Assembly: GCA_965279075.1 (NCBI GenBank)
Contig: CBDIHI010000011.1
Span: 1 to 64,000, forward strand
Direction: 5' to 3'
Length of the DNA stretch: 64,000 nucleotides
DNA from: SZAS-79 sp965279075
GTDB lineage: Bacteria; Pseudomonadota; Gammaproteobacteria; Burkholderiales; SG8-39
Below are positions 53,551 to 62,534 of this stretch, piece after piece (positions within the stretch are counted from its first letter, which is position 1; every line of letters begins with the position of its first letter). Under the pieces are notes generated by a model. That model did not search any database. It was given only the letters and a program-made list of their open reading frames with translations, and was not told where the DNA came from. A program made the translations under genes and the position numbers.

Positions 53551-56532
53551 TTGCGATCTTACGTGGAAACATTCGCACTCAAGAACTTCGCCCAGCTTGC
53601 GTTCGGAGCAGCTGCAATTGTCAGCGTCGCTTTGGGGTGGACGCTTTACGACGTAAGCGTTCAGGAGCGCGAATCGTCGCGGTGGGTCGCCCACACGCAG
53701 CAAGTCATCTCGCAGGTAAGCAAGATCAACGAATCAGTTGCTCGCGCGGAATCTGCGCATCGAGGCTATCTGCTTTCCGGCAGTGACGCGTATTTGTCCG
53801 AACGCGACCAGGCGCTCGCAAAGGTCAGTGACGCCGCTATTGATATCAAGAAACTCACGTCGGACAACCCGGCTCAGCAACGCCGGATACTCCGGCTTGA
53901 AGAACTGGTCGCCGAACGCGTTGCGATCATGAAAGAGACCATCCTTCAGCGCCGAGGCGGGAATTCCGAAGCCGCTGTGGGTAGGGCGACAGCCGGAATC
54001 GGTCGGCAAGCAAGCGTGAGGATTTACGAAGCGACCGGAAAATTAGAACAGGAGGAGTTGCGTCTGCTGGAGATGCGCCGCGCGGATGAGCAAAAGCGTT
54101 TCGAAAGCACGCTTATCGTTCTCCTCATAGCGGGTTTGGCAGGCGTAATCGTTCTCCTCCCTGCTTATGTCGGATTCATTATCCAGTCCCATGCACGTGA
54201 ACGCGCCGAGCGCAAGCTGGCCGACATGGCCGAGAGCCTTCCCGGCGCGGTGTACCAACGCCGGTCGAATCCAGATGGCAGCATGCGCTTCGAATTCTTG
54301 AGCCCATCGGTAAAGGAGCTCTACGGTATTGACCGGGAGGCGTTGCTGCGGGATCCCAAGCGGATTTGGGACTACGTATTCGAGGAAGACAAACCGGCAC
54401 TCAAGGCCGCGGTCGAAAAAGCTACACGAACCTTGGAGCCGCACCATCACGAATTCCGCGTCAAGCACCCGGACGGCTCGACCAAATGGTTACGCACATC
54501 AGCCTCGCTACACAAGGAATCGGAAGGCAAAATCGTTTGGAACGGCTACTGGTCAGACATTACAAAAGAGAAGCAAGCCGAGATCGCCCTGCGCGCGAGC
54601 GAGGAATACAACCGTAGCATTCTCGAAAGCAGCCAGGACTGCCTTAAAGTACTGAGCCTCGAGGGTCGCTTGCTGGACATGGCCGCGACCGGGCGCCGGG
54701 TTATGTGCGTGAGCGACTTCGAGGAAATCCGCAACGCCGATTGGTTGGGCTTCTGGCAGGGCGAGGACCGCGCCGCCGCCGAGCGGGCTGTGGCCACGGC
54801 GTGCGCCGGAGGCACCGAGCGCTTCGGCGGGTTTTGCCCGAAGATGGACGGCACGCCCGCCTGGTGGGAGGTGGTCGTTTCGGCGATCCTCGGTCCGGAC
54901 GGCAAACCGGAGCGACTCCTGTGCGTATCGCGAGAAGTCACCCTGCAGCACAAGGCTGCGGAGGACATCCGCCGGTTGAACGCCGAGTACATGCAGAAAA
55001 AAGAGGAGGCCGAGGGCGCGAACCGCGCCAAGAGCACTTTCCTCGCCACCATGAGCCACGAGATTAGGACGCCGATGAACGGCGTGCTCGGCATGCTCGA
55101 ACTTCTCAGCCTGACGCAACTCGAGGCCGAGCAGCGCAACATGCTAGAGATCGTGCGTAAATCGGGCAAGTCGTTGATGCGGATCATCGACGACATCCTG
55201 GATTTCTCCAAGATCGAAGCTGGCAAGCTGGAAGTTCGCTCCGAGGCCGCTTCGATCGCGGAGGCTGTCGAGAGCGTGCGCAACATCTTTGCCGGGAACG
55301 CCAGCAGCAAGGGTGTGCTGGTCAAGCACGGCACCGATCCGCGAATCAGCCCCGCGCTGCTGGTCGATTCGCTGCGGTTGCGTCAGATCCTCAGCAATTT
55401 CGTCAGCAACTCGATCAAATTCACCTCCGCTGGCTGCATCGAAATCAAGGCGGAACTGCTCGAACAGACGGACGAGGGAGATCGGGTGCGGTTCTCGGTG
55501 AAGGACACCGGCATCGGCATCTCCCCGGAAAGCCAGGCGCGGCTGTTCCAGCCGTTCGTGCAGGTAGAAAACGGCATCGCGCACCGCCAGGGCGGCACGG
55601 GCCTTGGGCTCACGATCTGCCGGCGGCTCGCCGAAATGATGGGCGGCTCGATCGAGATGCAAAGCGAGATCGGCGTCGGCACGACCATGATCCTAACCCT
55701 GTTGCTGCCGATCGCCGACCCGAAGGACCTGGCGAAAACCGATCCGCTCAGCTCGCAAGACGAACTCATAACCACTACGAGCACGCGCCGCATGGCGCCC
55801 AGCGTTGCGCAAGCGGAAGCCGAGGGGACGCTGGTGCTGCTGGTGGATGACCACCCGATCAATCGCGCACTTCTGGTGGGCCAGGTAAATACCCTGGGCT
55901 ATGCCGCGGAGAGCGCGGAAAACGGCCTGGAGGCACTGGATAAGTGGAAGTCGGGACGATTCGGGATCGTCATCACCGATTGCAACATGCCGGAGATGGA
56001 CGGCTATGAACTCGCGCGCAGCATTCGCATGCGCGAGTCCGCAAACGGCGGCAAGCGCGTCCCGATCGTCGCCTGCACGGCCAACGCGCTGGGCGGCGAG
56101 GCCGAGAAGTGCTTTGCCGCCGGCATGGACGATTATCTGGCCAAGCCGGTTGAATTGAGGGCGATGCTGAGAAAGCTCGACCAGTGGCTGCCGATTCCGG
56201 AGGACGCACCGATCGATCTCTCGCGGCGCACCGTGATTTCAGGCCGGGACGCGACGCCCCCGCGCGACATTCTCATGAAATTTCGGCTCGTCAACGACAA
56301 GGATGCCGCCGCGCTCAAGCAGGCCGTGGAAGAAAACAACATTTCTCAGGTCACGCGCGCCTCGCACCGCATCAAGGGCTCGAGCGGCATGATCGGTGCG
56401 ATGGGGCTCGCGACCGTGTGCGAGCGGCTGGAGGACGCCGGCCGCGCCGAGGACTGGATAACGGTCAAGGCGAACATGATTGCGTTCGATCAGGAACTGG
56501 AGCGCCTGAATGTCTATCTCGACTCCCTTTGA
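53551..56532 (+). CDS. Hybrid sensor histidine kinase (CHASE3-PAS-PAS-HisKA-HATPase-REC-Hpt)
   Basis: This protein of about 993 residues starts at a TTG; a GTG four codons later is possible. One membrane helix at about 15-33 and another near 188-210 enclose a periplasmic CHASE3 domain (RAESAHRGYLLSGSDAYL). Two PAS domains follow (around FEFLSPSVKELYG and ILESSQDCLKVL). The HisKA box TMSHEIRTPMNG holds His503; the HATPase has DTGIGI and GGTGLGLTICRRL. The receiver has LVDDHPINR and phospho-Asp810, and a final Hpt domain has His939 (SHRIKGSSG). This is a full phosphorelay in one chain. The REC-EAL gene 40 bp downstream is its likely output. Confidence 0.92.
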   Translation: MRSYVETFALKNFAQLAFGAAAIVSVALGWTLYDVSVQERESSRWVAHTQQVISQVSKINESVARAESAHRGYLLSGSDAYLSERDQALAKVSDAAIDIKKLTSDNPAQQRRILRLEELVAERVAIMKETILQRRGGNSEAAVGRATAGIGRQASVRIYEATGKLEQEELRLLEMRRADEQKRFESTLIVLLIAGLAGVIVLLPAYVGFIIQSHARERAERKLADMAESLPGAVYQRRSNPDGSMRFEFLSPSVKELYGIDREALLRDPKRIWDYVFEEDKPALKAAVEKATRTLEPHHHEFRVKHPDGSTKWLRTSASLHKESEGKIVWNGYWSDITKEKQAEIALRASEEYNRSILESSQDCLKVLSLEGRLLDMAATGRRVMCVSDFEEIRNADWLGFWQGEDRAAAERAVATACAGGTERFGGFCPKMDGTPAWWEVVVSAILGPDGKPERLLCVSREVTLQHKAAEDIRRLNAEYMQKKEEAEGANRAKSTFLATMSHEIRTPMNGVLGMLELLSLTQLEAEQRNMLEIVRKSGKSLMRIIDDILDFSKIEAGKLEVRSEAASIAEAVESVRNIFAGNASSKGVLVKHGTDPRISPALLVDSLRLRQILSNFVSNSIKFTSAGCIEIKAELLEQTDEGDRVRFSVKDTGIGISPESQARLFQPFVQVENGIAHRQGGTGLGLTICRRLAEMMGGSIEMQSEIGVGTTMILTLLLPIADPKDLAKTDPLSSQDELITTTSTRRMAPSVAQAEAEGTLVLLVDDHPINRALLVGQVNTLGYAAESAENGLEALDKWKSGRFGIVITDCNMPEMDGYELARSIRMRESANGGKRVPIVACTANALGGEAEKCFAAGMDDYLAKPVELRAMLRKLDQWLPIPEDAPIDLSRRTVISGRDATPPRDILMKFRLVNDKDAAALKQAVEENNISQVTRASHRIKGSSGMIGAMGLATVCERLEDAGRAEDWITVKANMIAFDQELERLNVYLDSL

Positions 56533-56572
56533 GGTGCACAAAGCGCCGAGACCATAACCGGAAGAAAAGAAA

Positions 56573-57802
56573 ATGCAGATCGCTGACTTGCGTTTCTTAA
56601 TTGCTGAAGATCATGATTTCCAGCGCAGCTTGCTGGTGGGCATGCTCGAGAACCTCGGCGCGAAGGAGGTCTTCGAGGCCTCGGACGGCCACACGGCTTT
56701 GGAAATCGTCCGGAGCGCCCGACAACCGTTCGACATCATCGTCAGCGATCTCGACATGCCGGGCATGGACGGGATGGAATTCATCCGCCACTTGGGCGAG
56801 ACCGGGGTTCCGGTATCGATCATTCTCGCCAGCGCGCTCGATCGCTCGCTGGTCGCCTCGGTCGAGACCATGGCAACGGCTTACGGCATCAACGTTCTGG
56901 GGGCCATCGAAAAAAAATCGGTCGTGCCGGAGAAGCTGAAGGCGATGATCGAGCGGCATAAGCCGGCACAAGCGAAGCTCGACCGGCCTAGGGCGGCTAG
57001 CCCGCCGTTCACCCTGAAAGAGATCGCGGATGGACTGAAAAACGACGAGTTCGAGCCGTTCTTCCAGCCCAAGATCGAGCTGGCGACCGGGCAAATCAAG
57101 GGCGCGGAAGCGCTCGCGCGCTGGCGCCATCCGCAAAAGGGCATTGTCGCGCCCTACGCCTTCATCAAGCCGCTCGAAGACAACGGACTCATCGATGCGC
57201 TCACCTGGGCCATGCTGAGAAAAGCGGCGGCGTTCTGCAGAAGCTGGCGCGCGGCCGGGCTGGACGCCACTGTGTCGGTCAACTTGTCGCTCAAGTCGCT
57301 GGCCGATGTGCAACTGGCCGAGCGCGTGACGGAGCTCGTGCGCAGCCAGAACCTCGAACCCCGGTACATGGTGCTCGAGGTGACCGAATCCGCTGCGACG
57401 ACCGACGTCGGCAAGGCGCTCGAGAACCTGTCGCGCCTGCGCGTAAAGGGCTTCGGCCTGTCGATCGACGACTACGGGACTGGCTACTCGTCGATGCAGC
57501 AACTCACGCGCATCGCGTTCACCGAGCTCAAGATCGATCAGTCCTTCGTGATGAATGCGTCCAGGCAGGAATCGGCCAGGGTAATTCTCCAATCAAGCCT
57601 CGAGATGGCGAAGAAGCTCAACATTGCCGCCGTGGCCGAAGGCGTTGAAACCCGGCAAGACTGGGACTTGCTCACTGAACTCGGCTGCGATCTCGCGCAG
57701 GGCTATTTGATCGCCAGGCCGATGGAGGCCGAAGTTTTCCTCGATTGGTATCGGAATTGGAAACTGTCGGGAAATCGCTTACCGGTCAACGAGGCAGTTT
57801 GA
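56573..57802 (+). CDS. Response regulator with EAL domain (c-di-GMP phosphodiesterase, RocR-like)
   Basis: This 409-residue protein has an N-terminal receiver (phospho-acceptor Asp59 in SDLDMPGMDG) and a C-terminal EAL domain from about residue 155. The catalytic residues look complete: EALARW, the Asn in VSVNLSLKS, the Glu in VLEVTES, both Asp in DDYGTGYSS, Lys in KIDQSF, Glu in AEGVET and Gln in AQGYL. It should hydrolyse c-di-GMP to pGpG when activated by phosphorylation. Layout matches Pseudomonas RocR. It lies between the hybrid kinase, its probable phosphodonor, and a second EAL gene that it overlaps. Confidence 0.93.
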   Translation: MQIADLRFLIAEDHDFQRSLLVGMLENLGAKEVFEASDGHTALEIVRSARQPFDIIVSDLDMPGMDGMEFIRHLGETGVPVSIILASALDRSLVASVETMATAYGINVLGAIEKKSVVPEKLKAMIERHKPAQAKLDRPRAASPPFTLKEIADGLKNDEFEPFFQPKIELATGQIKGAEALARWRHPQKGIVAPYAFIKPLEDNGLIDALTWAMLRKAAAFCRSWRAAGLDATVSVNLSLKSLADVQLAERVTELVRSQNLEPRYMVLEVTESAATTDVGKALENLSRLRVKGFGLSIDDYGTGYSSMQQLTRIAFTELKIDQSFVMNASRQESARVILQSSLEMAKKLNIAAVAEGVETRQDWDLLTELGCDLAQGYLIARPMEAEVFLDWYRNWKLSGNRLPVNEAV

Positions 57803-58656
57803 ACGTAATCGGCGCCCAGCTCGCCCGCTGGCGCGAGCCGGAGGCGCGGTTGCGCCTAGCGCTCGCCACGGATGAATTGGCGCTCTATTGTCAGCCGATC
57901 GCTGCGCTCTCGGGGGCGGTCCGGTTCCCGATGGCGGAGGTGCTGGTGCGACTGCGGGAGGAGGAAAAAGCGCTCCTGCACCCGGGCGAGTTTCTGCTGG
58001 TGTTCGAGGAATATCGCCTCATGCCCGAGCTCGATCGCTGGGTGATGCGCCACGTCCTGGGGCATATCGTGAGTGGCTCGCGCATGCCGAGATTCTCTGT
58101 CAACGTTTCCACCCAGACGCTCAAAGACGCTACCTTTCCGATGGCTGTCACTACGGAATTGGAGTCGTCGGGGGTGCCGGGCACCGCGCTGCTCTTCGAG
58201 ATCAGCGAAGCGGATTGCCTCGCGCACCTCGAATCCGTACTGCGGTTCGCCGCCGCGATCCGCGCGGTCGGCTGCGGTCTGATGGTGGACGGCTTCGGGC
58301 GGCGCGCCACGACCTTCGCGCCGCTTAAGTCGCTATGTCCGGACTTCGTCAAGGTCGACGGCTCGATCGTGAGGGCGCTCCTGAGCGCTCCCGCTGCTGA
58401 AGCCAAGCTGAAGGCCGTAGTGCGCGTCGGCCAAGCGATGCGCTTCGAAGTGATTGCGGAGATGGTGGAGGAGCAGGACATCCTGGCGCGGCTAAAGGTG
58501 CTAGGCGTAGGCTACGCGCAGGGCTTCGGCATCATGCGGCCGCACCCCATCGAATTTATAGCCAGCAAGGACGACACAACCCGGGCCAGCGCGGATCTGG
58601 CGAAGGATTACTCAGCAGTCCGTAATGTAGGCGACAGAGGGGGCCTGAAAGAATGA
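57799..58656 (+). CDS. EAL-domain protein with altered metal site, probably a c-di-GMP binder or weak phosphodiesterase
   Basis: This 285-residue protein is a stand-alone EAL domain. It starts at a TTG overlapping the preceding stop (TTGA), with GAGG upstream; a TTG 18 codons earlier is less likely. The EAL motif reads AEVLVRL, keeping the Glu. The Asn (SVNVS), next Glu (FEISEAD), Lys (VKVDGS) and last Glu (AEMVEE) remain. The DDFG loop is VDGFGRR, so the second metal-binding Asp is Gly. Loss of this ligand usually abolishes hydrolysis while c-di-GMP binding can remain. It could regulate the neighbouring REC-EAL or LapD. Confidence 0.8.
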   Translation: MNVIGAQLARWREPEARLRLALATDELALYCQPIAALSGAVRFPMAEVLVRLREEEKALLHPGEFLLVFEEYRLMPELDRWVMRHVLGHIVSGSRMPRFSVNVSTQTLKDATFPMAVTTELESSGVPGTALLFEISEADCLAHLESVLRFAAAIRAVGCGLMVDGFGRRATTFAPLKSLCPDFVKVDGSIVRALLSAPAAEAKLKAVVRVGQAMRFEVIAEMVEEQDILARLKVLGVGYAQGFGIMRPHPIEFIASKDDTTRASADLAKDYSAVRNVGDRGGLKE

Positions 58657-59151
58657 CCGCACGAGTCTCGGGCTGCGTTGCACGGCGGCGAGCACTATGA
58701 TTTCTACCAGGTGGAGGCGCTCAATCCGACGACCTTCGGGTAAATCGTCGGCCAGGTCACGATCGAACTTTCGCGTATGATCGCCGCGGCGCTGCCCGGG
58801 CAGAGCCTGCTGGGCGAGTTCAGCATCGACCTCGGCGGAGGCGGGCGCTGCGCGACCGTGGATTTCGTCGAGCGCACCGCCGCGACCCTCGATCAGATGG
58901 CGGGCCTCGCGCTCGGCGAAGACAGGATCAGAAGTATCCGCTGTTACCTGACCGGCGCGCCCGCATCGCGCGGCGGATTCGGGGTTGAACGCCACGCGAT
59001 TCTCGAAAAGCACGGGCTCAGCCGCACGGTCTTCAACGCGAAGATCAACATCCACGCGCAGCACGACGAGCCGCTGTATCTCGGCCTGCGGCACGCAGAC
59101 CTCAAGGGCGATGCTGAGGACGGCGGGTCCTGGCCGGGCAAGGGTGCGTGA
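58653..59151 (+). pseudogene. Decayed unrecognised gene between the EAL gene and lapG
   Basis: An ATG overlaps the EAL stop (ATGA), but that frame ends after 15 codons. A second frame reads ALHGGEHYDFYQVEALNPTTFG, hits a TAA at 58741, and then runs to 59151 as GQVTIELSRMIAAALPGQSL and on to HAQHDEPLYLGLRHADL. Coding character is good on both sides of the TAA, so at least one frameshift and one nonsense change have occurred. The first part faintly resembles the GG-x-x-YDF stretch of SpoIIE-type phosphatases, but I do not recognise the family. An intact remainder of 124 codons (from ATG 58777) could still be translated. Confidence 0.6.
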
Positions 59152-59188
59152 GGGTGCCCTGCGCCTAGCAGCGTCCGACGCGGCGCGC

Positions 59189-59881
59189 ATGGCGGTGCGC
59201 CGCGCGGCCACGGCGGGCCTGCTCGCCTGCGCGTGCGCATTCGCGCAGGAACTACCCGACCTGGGCTTTACCTCCCGGGTCAGCGCGGCGCTGGTCACGC
59301 AGTACACGCTGCGCTTCGGCCCGCCGGCGCCCGGGCGCCTGACCCAATGGATCGCGTTCGCGAGGCAGCTGAAGGCGGCCGATTTCCTGCGTCGAATGGA
59401 CGCGGCGGCGGGACTTGAGGCCGGTTCGCTGCAGGGCGTCAACGACGCGATCAACACGCGCGTAAAATGGCTGGACGACAAGGCGCACTGGGGCGAGGAC
59501 GATTACTGGGCCACGCCGGCGGAGTCGATCGGCAGCGCGGGCGGGGACTGCGAGGATTACGCGCTCGCCAAGTACTATCTGCTCAAGGAACTCGGCGTGC
59601 CGATTTCCCGCCTCAGGATCACCTATGTGCGGGCGATGCGCCTGCAGGGCCAGGCGCACATGGTGCTGGCGTACTACGTCAGGCCGGAGGCCGAGCCGCT
59701 GATCCTCGACAACATCGACCCGAAGGTGCGTCCCGCAGGCGAGCGCGCCGACCTCGAACCGGTCTACAGTTTCAACGATGATGAAGTGGAACTCGTGCAA
59801 GGCAGGCGTCGCGCAAAACCGTCGCAGATCCGCACCTGGCTCGAATTGCAGAACCGCCTGATCGCCGAAAGCAGGACCTAG
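59189..59881 (+). CDS. lapG: Periplasmic cysteine protease LapG
   Basis: This 230-residue protein begins with a signal peptide (MAVRRAATAGLLACACAFA). It belongs to the bacterial transglutaminase-like cysteine proteinases (BTLCP, DUF920). The catalytic triad is Cys121 (GGDCEDYALAKYY), His157 (GQAHMVL) and Asp174 (LDNIDPK), with the spacing known for LapG. LapG cuts the N-terminus of large LapA-type adhesins and releases them from the cell surface, which disperses biofilm; calcium is needed. The start is the ATG; a GTG 15 codons upstream, coupled to the preceding frame, is possible. lapD follows 22 bp later. Confidence 0.93.
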   Translation: MAVRRAATAGLLACACAFAQELPDLGFTSRVSAALVTQYTLRFGPPAPGRLTQWIAFARQLKAADFLRRMDAAAGLEAGSLQGVNDAINTRVKWLDDKAHWGEDDYWATPAESIGSAGGDCEDYALAKYYLLKELGVPISRLRITYVRAMRLQGQAHMVLAYYVRPEAEPLILDNIDPKVRPAGERADLEPVYSFNDDEVELVQGRRRAKPSQIRTWLELQNRLIAESRT

Positions 59882-59903
59882 TCCAAAACACCGGAGCAAA
59901 TGC

Positions 59904-61838
59904 ATGACACTCAGCCGCCAGCTTTTCGCAGGCATCACCGCTGCCTTCCTCGCCCTTTTGGTTGGCATCGAGGCGATCTATGTTTCCAAGGCCCGCGTGT
60001 CGCTCGAACAGCAGCTCGATGCGCACGCAAATGAGACCGCGACCTCGCTTGCGCTGTCGCTGGGCTCGCGCTTTAGCACGCTGGACGCCTCCGCCGTGAA
60101 CATCGTGGTGAATCCGGTGTTCGATCGCGGCCACTTCGAATCGATCGTCGTGCTGGCGCCGAACGGGACGCGGGTGTTCGGGCGCGAGCTGAGCGAGCCC
60201 GGGATCGACGTGCCGCGCTGGTTCACCGCGCTGATCGCGCTGCAGGGGCCGCAGGGTGAGGCTCTGATCAGCGCGGGCTGGCGGCAGCTCGGCAGGGTTG
60301 TGGTGCGCGTCCACCCGGGCTATGCGTACCGCCAGCTGTTCGACACCGCGATCGCGACCCTGGCCTGGCTGACCGTGCTGTTCGCGCTCGCGCTGGCGGC
60401 GATGCGCTACCACCTGGCGAGCATCCTCAAGCCGCTGCGTGAAATCGAGCGAGTCGCAAGCGCCATCAGCAACCGCGATTTCATTTCAATCGAGATCGAG
60501 CCGCGCACCCGCGAGCTGCAGAGCGTCACGCACGCGATCAACAGCCTGTCGGCGAAGATCCGTGATGCGATCGCGCAGGAGGCCGAGCGGGCCGAACGCC
60601 TGCGCAAGGAGGCGTTCGAGGATCCGTTGACCGGCCAGCTCAACCGCCGCGGCTTCGAGCAGGCCGTCACGTCGTCGATCGGCGAGGGCGGTGAGATCCA
60701 TTCCGGCGTGCTGGGATTGTTCGCCCTTTCCGGCCTCGAGGAGATCAACCGTATCTTCGGATTGTCGCGCGGCAATGAAATCCTCATGTGGCTTGCCGAG
60801 GCGATGGCCGCGCCCGGCGCCCACGCCGCGCCGATTGTCGGGCGTTGGCAGGGGCCGACGCTTGCGGCGTTCCTGCCCAATGCAGCGCCCGACTCGGGCC
60901 TCGCCTGGGCCGAGGGGATCTGTAAGGCGTTTACCCTGCGGTTGCAGTCCGAGTCGCTGCCCTCGGGCGCAGCGGCCTTCGTGGGGTTAGTCCATTTCAG
61001 CGGCGAGGGGCGCCTCGCGCAGCTTGCCCATGCGGCCGAAGGTGGGCTGGCGCAGGCTGCGCGACAGGGCGGGAGCGCCGTCGTGTCCGCGCGCATCGAC
61101 ACCGGCGACGAACTGGACCTGAAGGCCGAGATCGAGGCGTCGATCTCGGACAATCGCATCACACTGCTCGGGCAGAAGGTCGTATCCGTGGCAGACAGCA
61201 GCGTCTTTCAGCTGGAGATTCTCTCCAGCCTCACCGGAAGCGACGGCAAGCCGATTGCCGCCGCGATCTTCGTGCCGGCCGCAAACCAGCATGGCCTGCT
61301 GGCGGCTCTGGACCGCAAAGTGATCGAACAGACCGTTTCCGCGATGGAACGCGACGCGTCCCTGCCCGGGGTCGTGAGCGTGAACGTGTCGATGCAGAGC
61401 ATCGCGGATGCGGGGTTCCGCACAGCAATTCGCGCCCTGCTTGCCAACCGCAGGCAGACCGCCGAGCGGTTGGTGTTCGAAATTACCGGCTATGCGGCAA
61501 GTCGCTCCCCGGAGCTGACCCGGACCTTCGCGGCCGAGGTCCGCGCGCTAGGCGCGCAGGTGGCGCTGGACAACTTCGACATCGACCGCAATGCGATGGC
61601 CATCGTGCATGACCTGCTGCCCGCTTACATCAAGCTCGCAGTGGCGTTCACCCGGGAGGTCGGCGTGCGCGAGGACCTGCGATTCATCGTCGAGGCTATG
61701 GTGCGGATGTTGCGCCCGCTGGAGATCTCGCTAATCGCGCAGGGCGTGGAGGATCTCGGTTCCATTGCGTTACTGGGTGAGCTCGGCTTGGCAGCTTGTC
61801 AGGGCTACGCGATCGAGCGACCCCGGCCGCTGCTGTAG
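59904..61838 (+). CDS. lapD: c-di-GMP receptor LapD (degenerate GGDEF-EAL)
   Basis: This 644-residue inner membrane protein has a TM helix at 7-25, a periplasmic LapD/MoxY domain (to about residue 150), a second TM helix, a HAMP segment and cytoplasmic GGDEF and EAL domains. The GGDEF site reads RWQGPTLA, so no cyclase activity is expected. The EAL motif is LEILSS, the DD loop is LDNFDID, and the last Glu loop is AQGVED, so hydrolysis is unlikely but binding can persist. LapD bound to c-di-GMP holds LapG and protects the adhesin. GGAG lies before the ATG. It closes the lapG-lapD operon. Confidence 0.94.
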   Translation: MTLSRQLFAGITAAFLALLVGIEAIYVSKARVSLEQQLDAHANETATSLALSLGSRFSTLDASAVNIVVNPVFDRGHFESIVVLAPNGTRVFGRELSEPGIDVPRWFTALIALQGPQGEALISAGWRQLGRVVVRVHPGYAYRQLFDTAIATLAWLTVLFALALAAMRYHLASILKPLREIERVASAISNRDFISIEIEPRTRELQSVTHAINSLSAKIRDAIAQEAERAERLRKEAFEDPLTGQLNRRGFEQAVTSSIGEGGEIHSGVLGLFALSGLEEINRIFGLSRGNEILMWLAEAMAAPGAHAAPIVGRWQGPTLAAFLPNAAPDSGLAWAEGICKAFTLRLQSESLPSGAAAFVGLVHFSGEGRLAQLAHAAEGGLAQAARQGGSAVVSARIDTGDELDLKAEIEASISDNRITLLGQKVVSVADSSVFQLEILSSLTGSDGKPIAAAIFVPAANQHGLLAALDRKVIEQTVSAMERDASLPGVVSVNVSMQSIADAGFRTAIRALLANRRQTAERLVFEITGYAASRSPELTRTFAAEVRALGAQVALDNFDIDRNAMAIVHDLLPAYIKLAVAFTREVGVREDLRFIVEAMVRMLRPLEISLIAQGVEDLGSIALLGELGLAACQGYAIERPRPLL

Positions 61839-62143
61839 ACGAATCCAGAGGCAGGTGCCTTCGCGACACGGCGTGCACTCACACCTTCGGCGGCGGGTCC
61901 CACGACGGCGTCGGCAGCCCGGTGTTCTGCAGATTCGTCAACGGTTGTGTCTCCGGTCCCGGCAGTGCCGCGATCCGACGGTAGTAAATAGCCGGACCGC
62001 ACTCGGGTACTGGTTGGCGGTCGACGCGCTCGAATGACGGATTTTTGGCTTATAGAATCGCCCCAGTTCGGATCGTGCCTTTTGTCCAGGTCTTTGCCCG
62101 TCCAATGGACGAGGAAATCAGAATGAATCGCGTAATCGGTTGT
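61839..62143. other. Intergenic region after lapD, no intact gene
   Basis: No reading frame here has convincing coding character on the plus strand. The end of the region on the minus strand holds the remnant described at 62030-62146. No terminator for lapD is visible. The region is probably decayed island DNA. Confidence 0.5.
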
Positions 62144-62146
62144 CAT
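62030..62146 (-). pseudogene. N-terminal remnant of a small protein, possibly AbiGi-like
   Basis: From the ATG at 62146 about 38 codons read MTTDYAIHSDFLVHWTGKDL and a little further, in a style typical of a real N-terminus. Beyond about 62030 the frame continues but becomes biased low-complexity sequence, so the gene seems cut. From memory, DFLVHWTGKD occurs at the start of proteins annotated as abortive-infection AbiGi antitoxin homologues; this is not certain. Such a remnant would be fitting island cargo. Confidence 0.35.
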
Positions 62147-62185
62147 AAATTCTGATCCGCCTGAACTGCAGATGAGCTGCGGAAT

Positions 62186-62416
62186 TTATGGCCGGCTCGA
62201 ACCATCGTGTTTAGTTGCCTCGACGTGACGCCCGTTATACATCCCGTGAACCCTGGCGAATCCAGAACGAAACAGCTTGTCATCGATCAAGACCGCGACG
62301 GCTTTCAATCTCGCATTCCGCTTGGCGTTGAACCACCGCGAAGCGAGCAATACTAAGATCGCAACGATCCCGGCTGAAACAAAGGACCAAGTCTTTTCAA
62401 CGTCAGTCATGGACAT
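62186..62416 (-). CDS. Small membrane protein, possibly truncated
   Basis: This 76-residue protein reads MSMTDVEKTWSFVSAGIVAI at the start and has one membrane helix (about residues 10-24), followed by basic residues and a soluble part with GFARVHGMYNGRHVEA. Charge distribution places the C-terminus in the cytoplasm. The ending KHDGSSRP looks arbitrary, so the C-terminal part may have been lost. Composition is less GC-rich than core genes. I do not recognise the family. Confidence 0.5.
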   Translation of the reverse strand: MSMTDVEKTWSFVSAGIVAILVLLASRWFNAKRNARLKAVAVLIDDKLFRSGFARVHGMYNGRHVEATKHDGSSRP

Positions 62417-62453
62417 AGTCTACTTGACCAAGGCAAAGGCTACGCACACAATC

Positions 62454-62494
62454 TGCTACAGAGTGTTGCTACAAAGGCACTCTCGGTCCTACGG
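62454..62494 (+). repeat. GCTACA-containing repeat, right end of the island
   Basis: TGCTACAGAGTGTTGCTACA followed by AAGGCACTCTC and CTACGG resembles the copy at 53124-53161, with a few substitutions and small gaps. It lies 40 bp before attR. The pair may mark recombinase binding sites at both island ends or the scar of a second, related insertion. Confidence 0.5.
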
Positions 62495-62534
62495 AAGAGT
62501 CTTTTAAAATCAATGGCAGTGCAGATTGGTGGCG

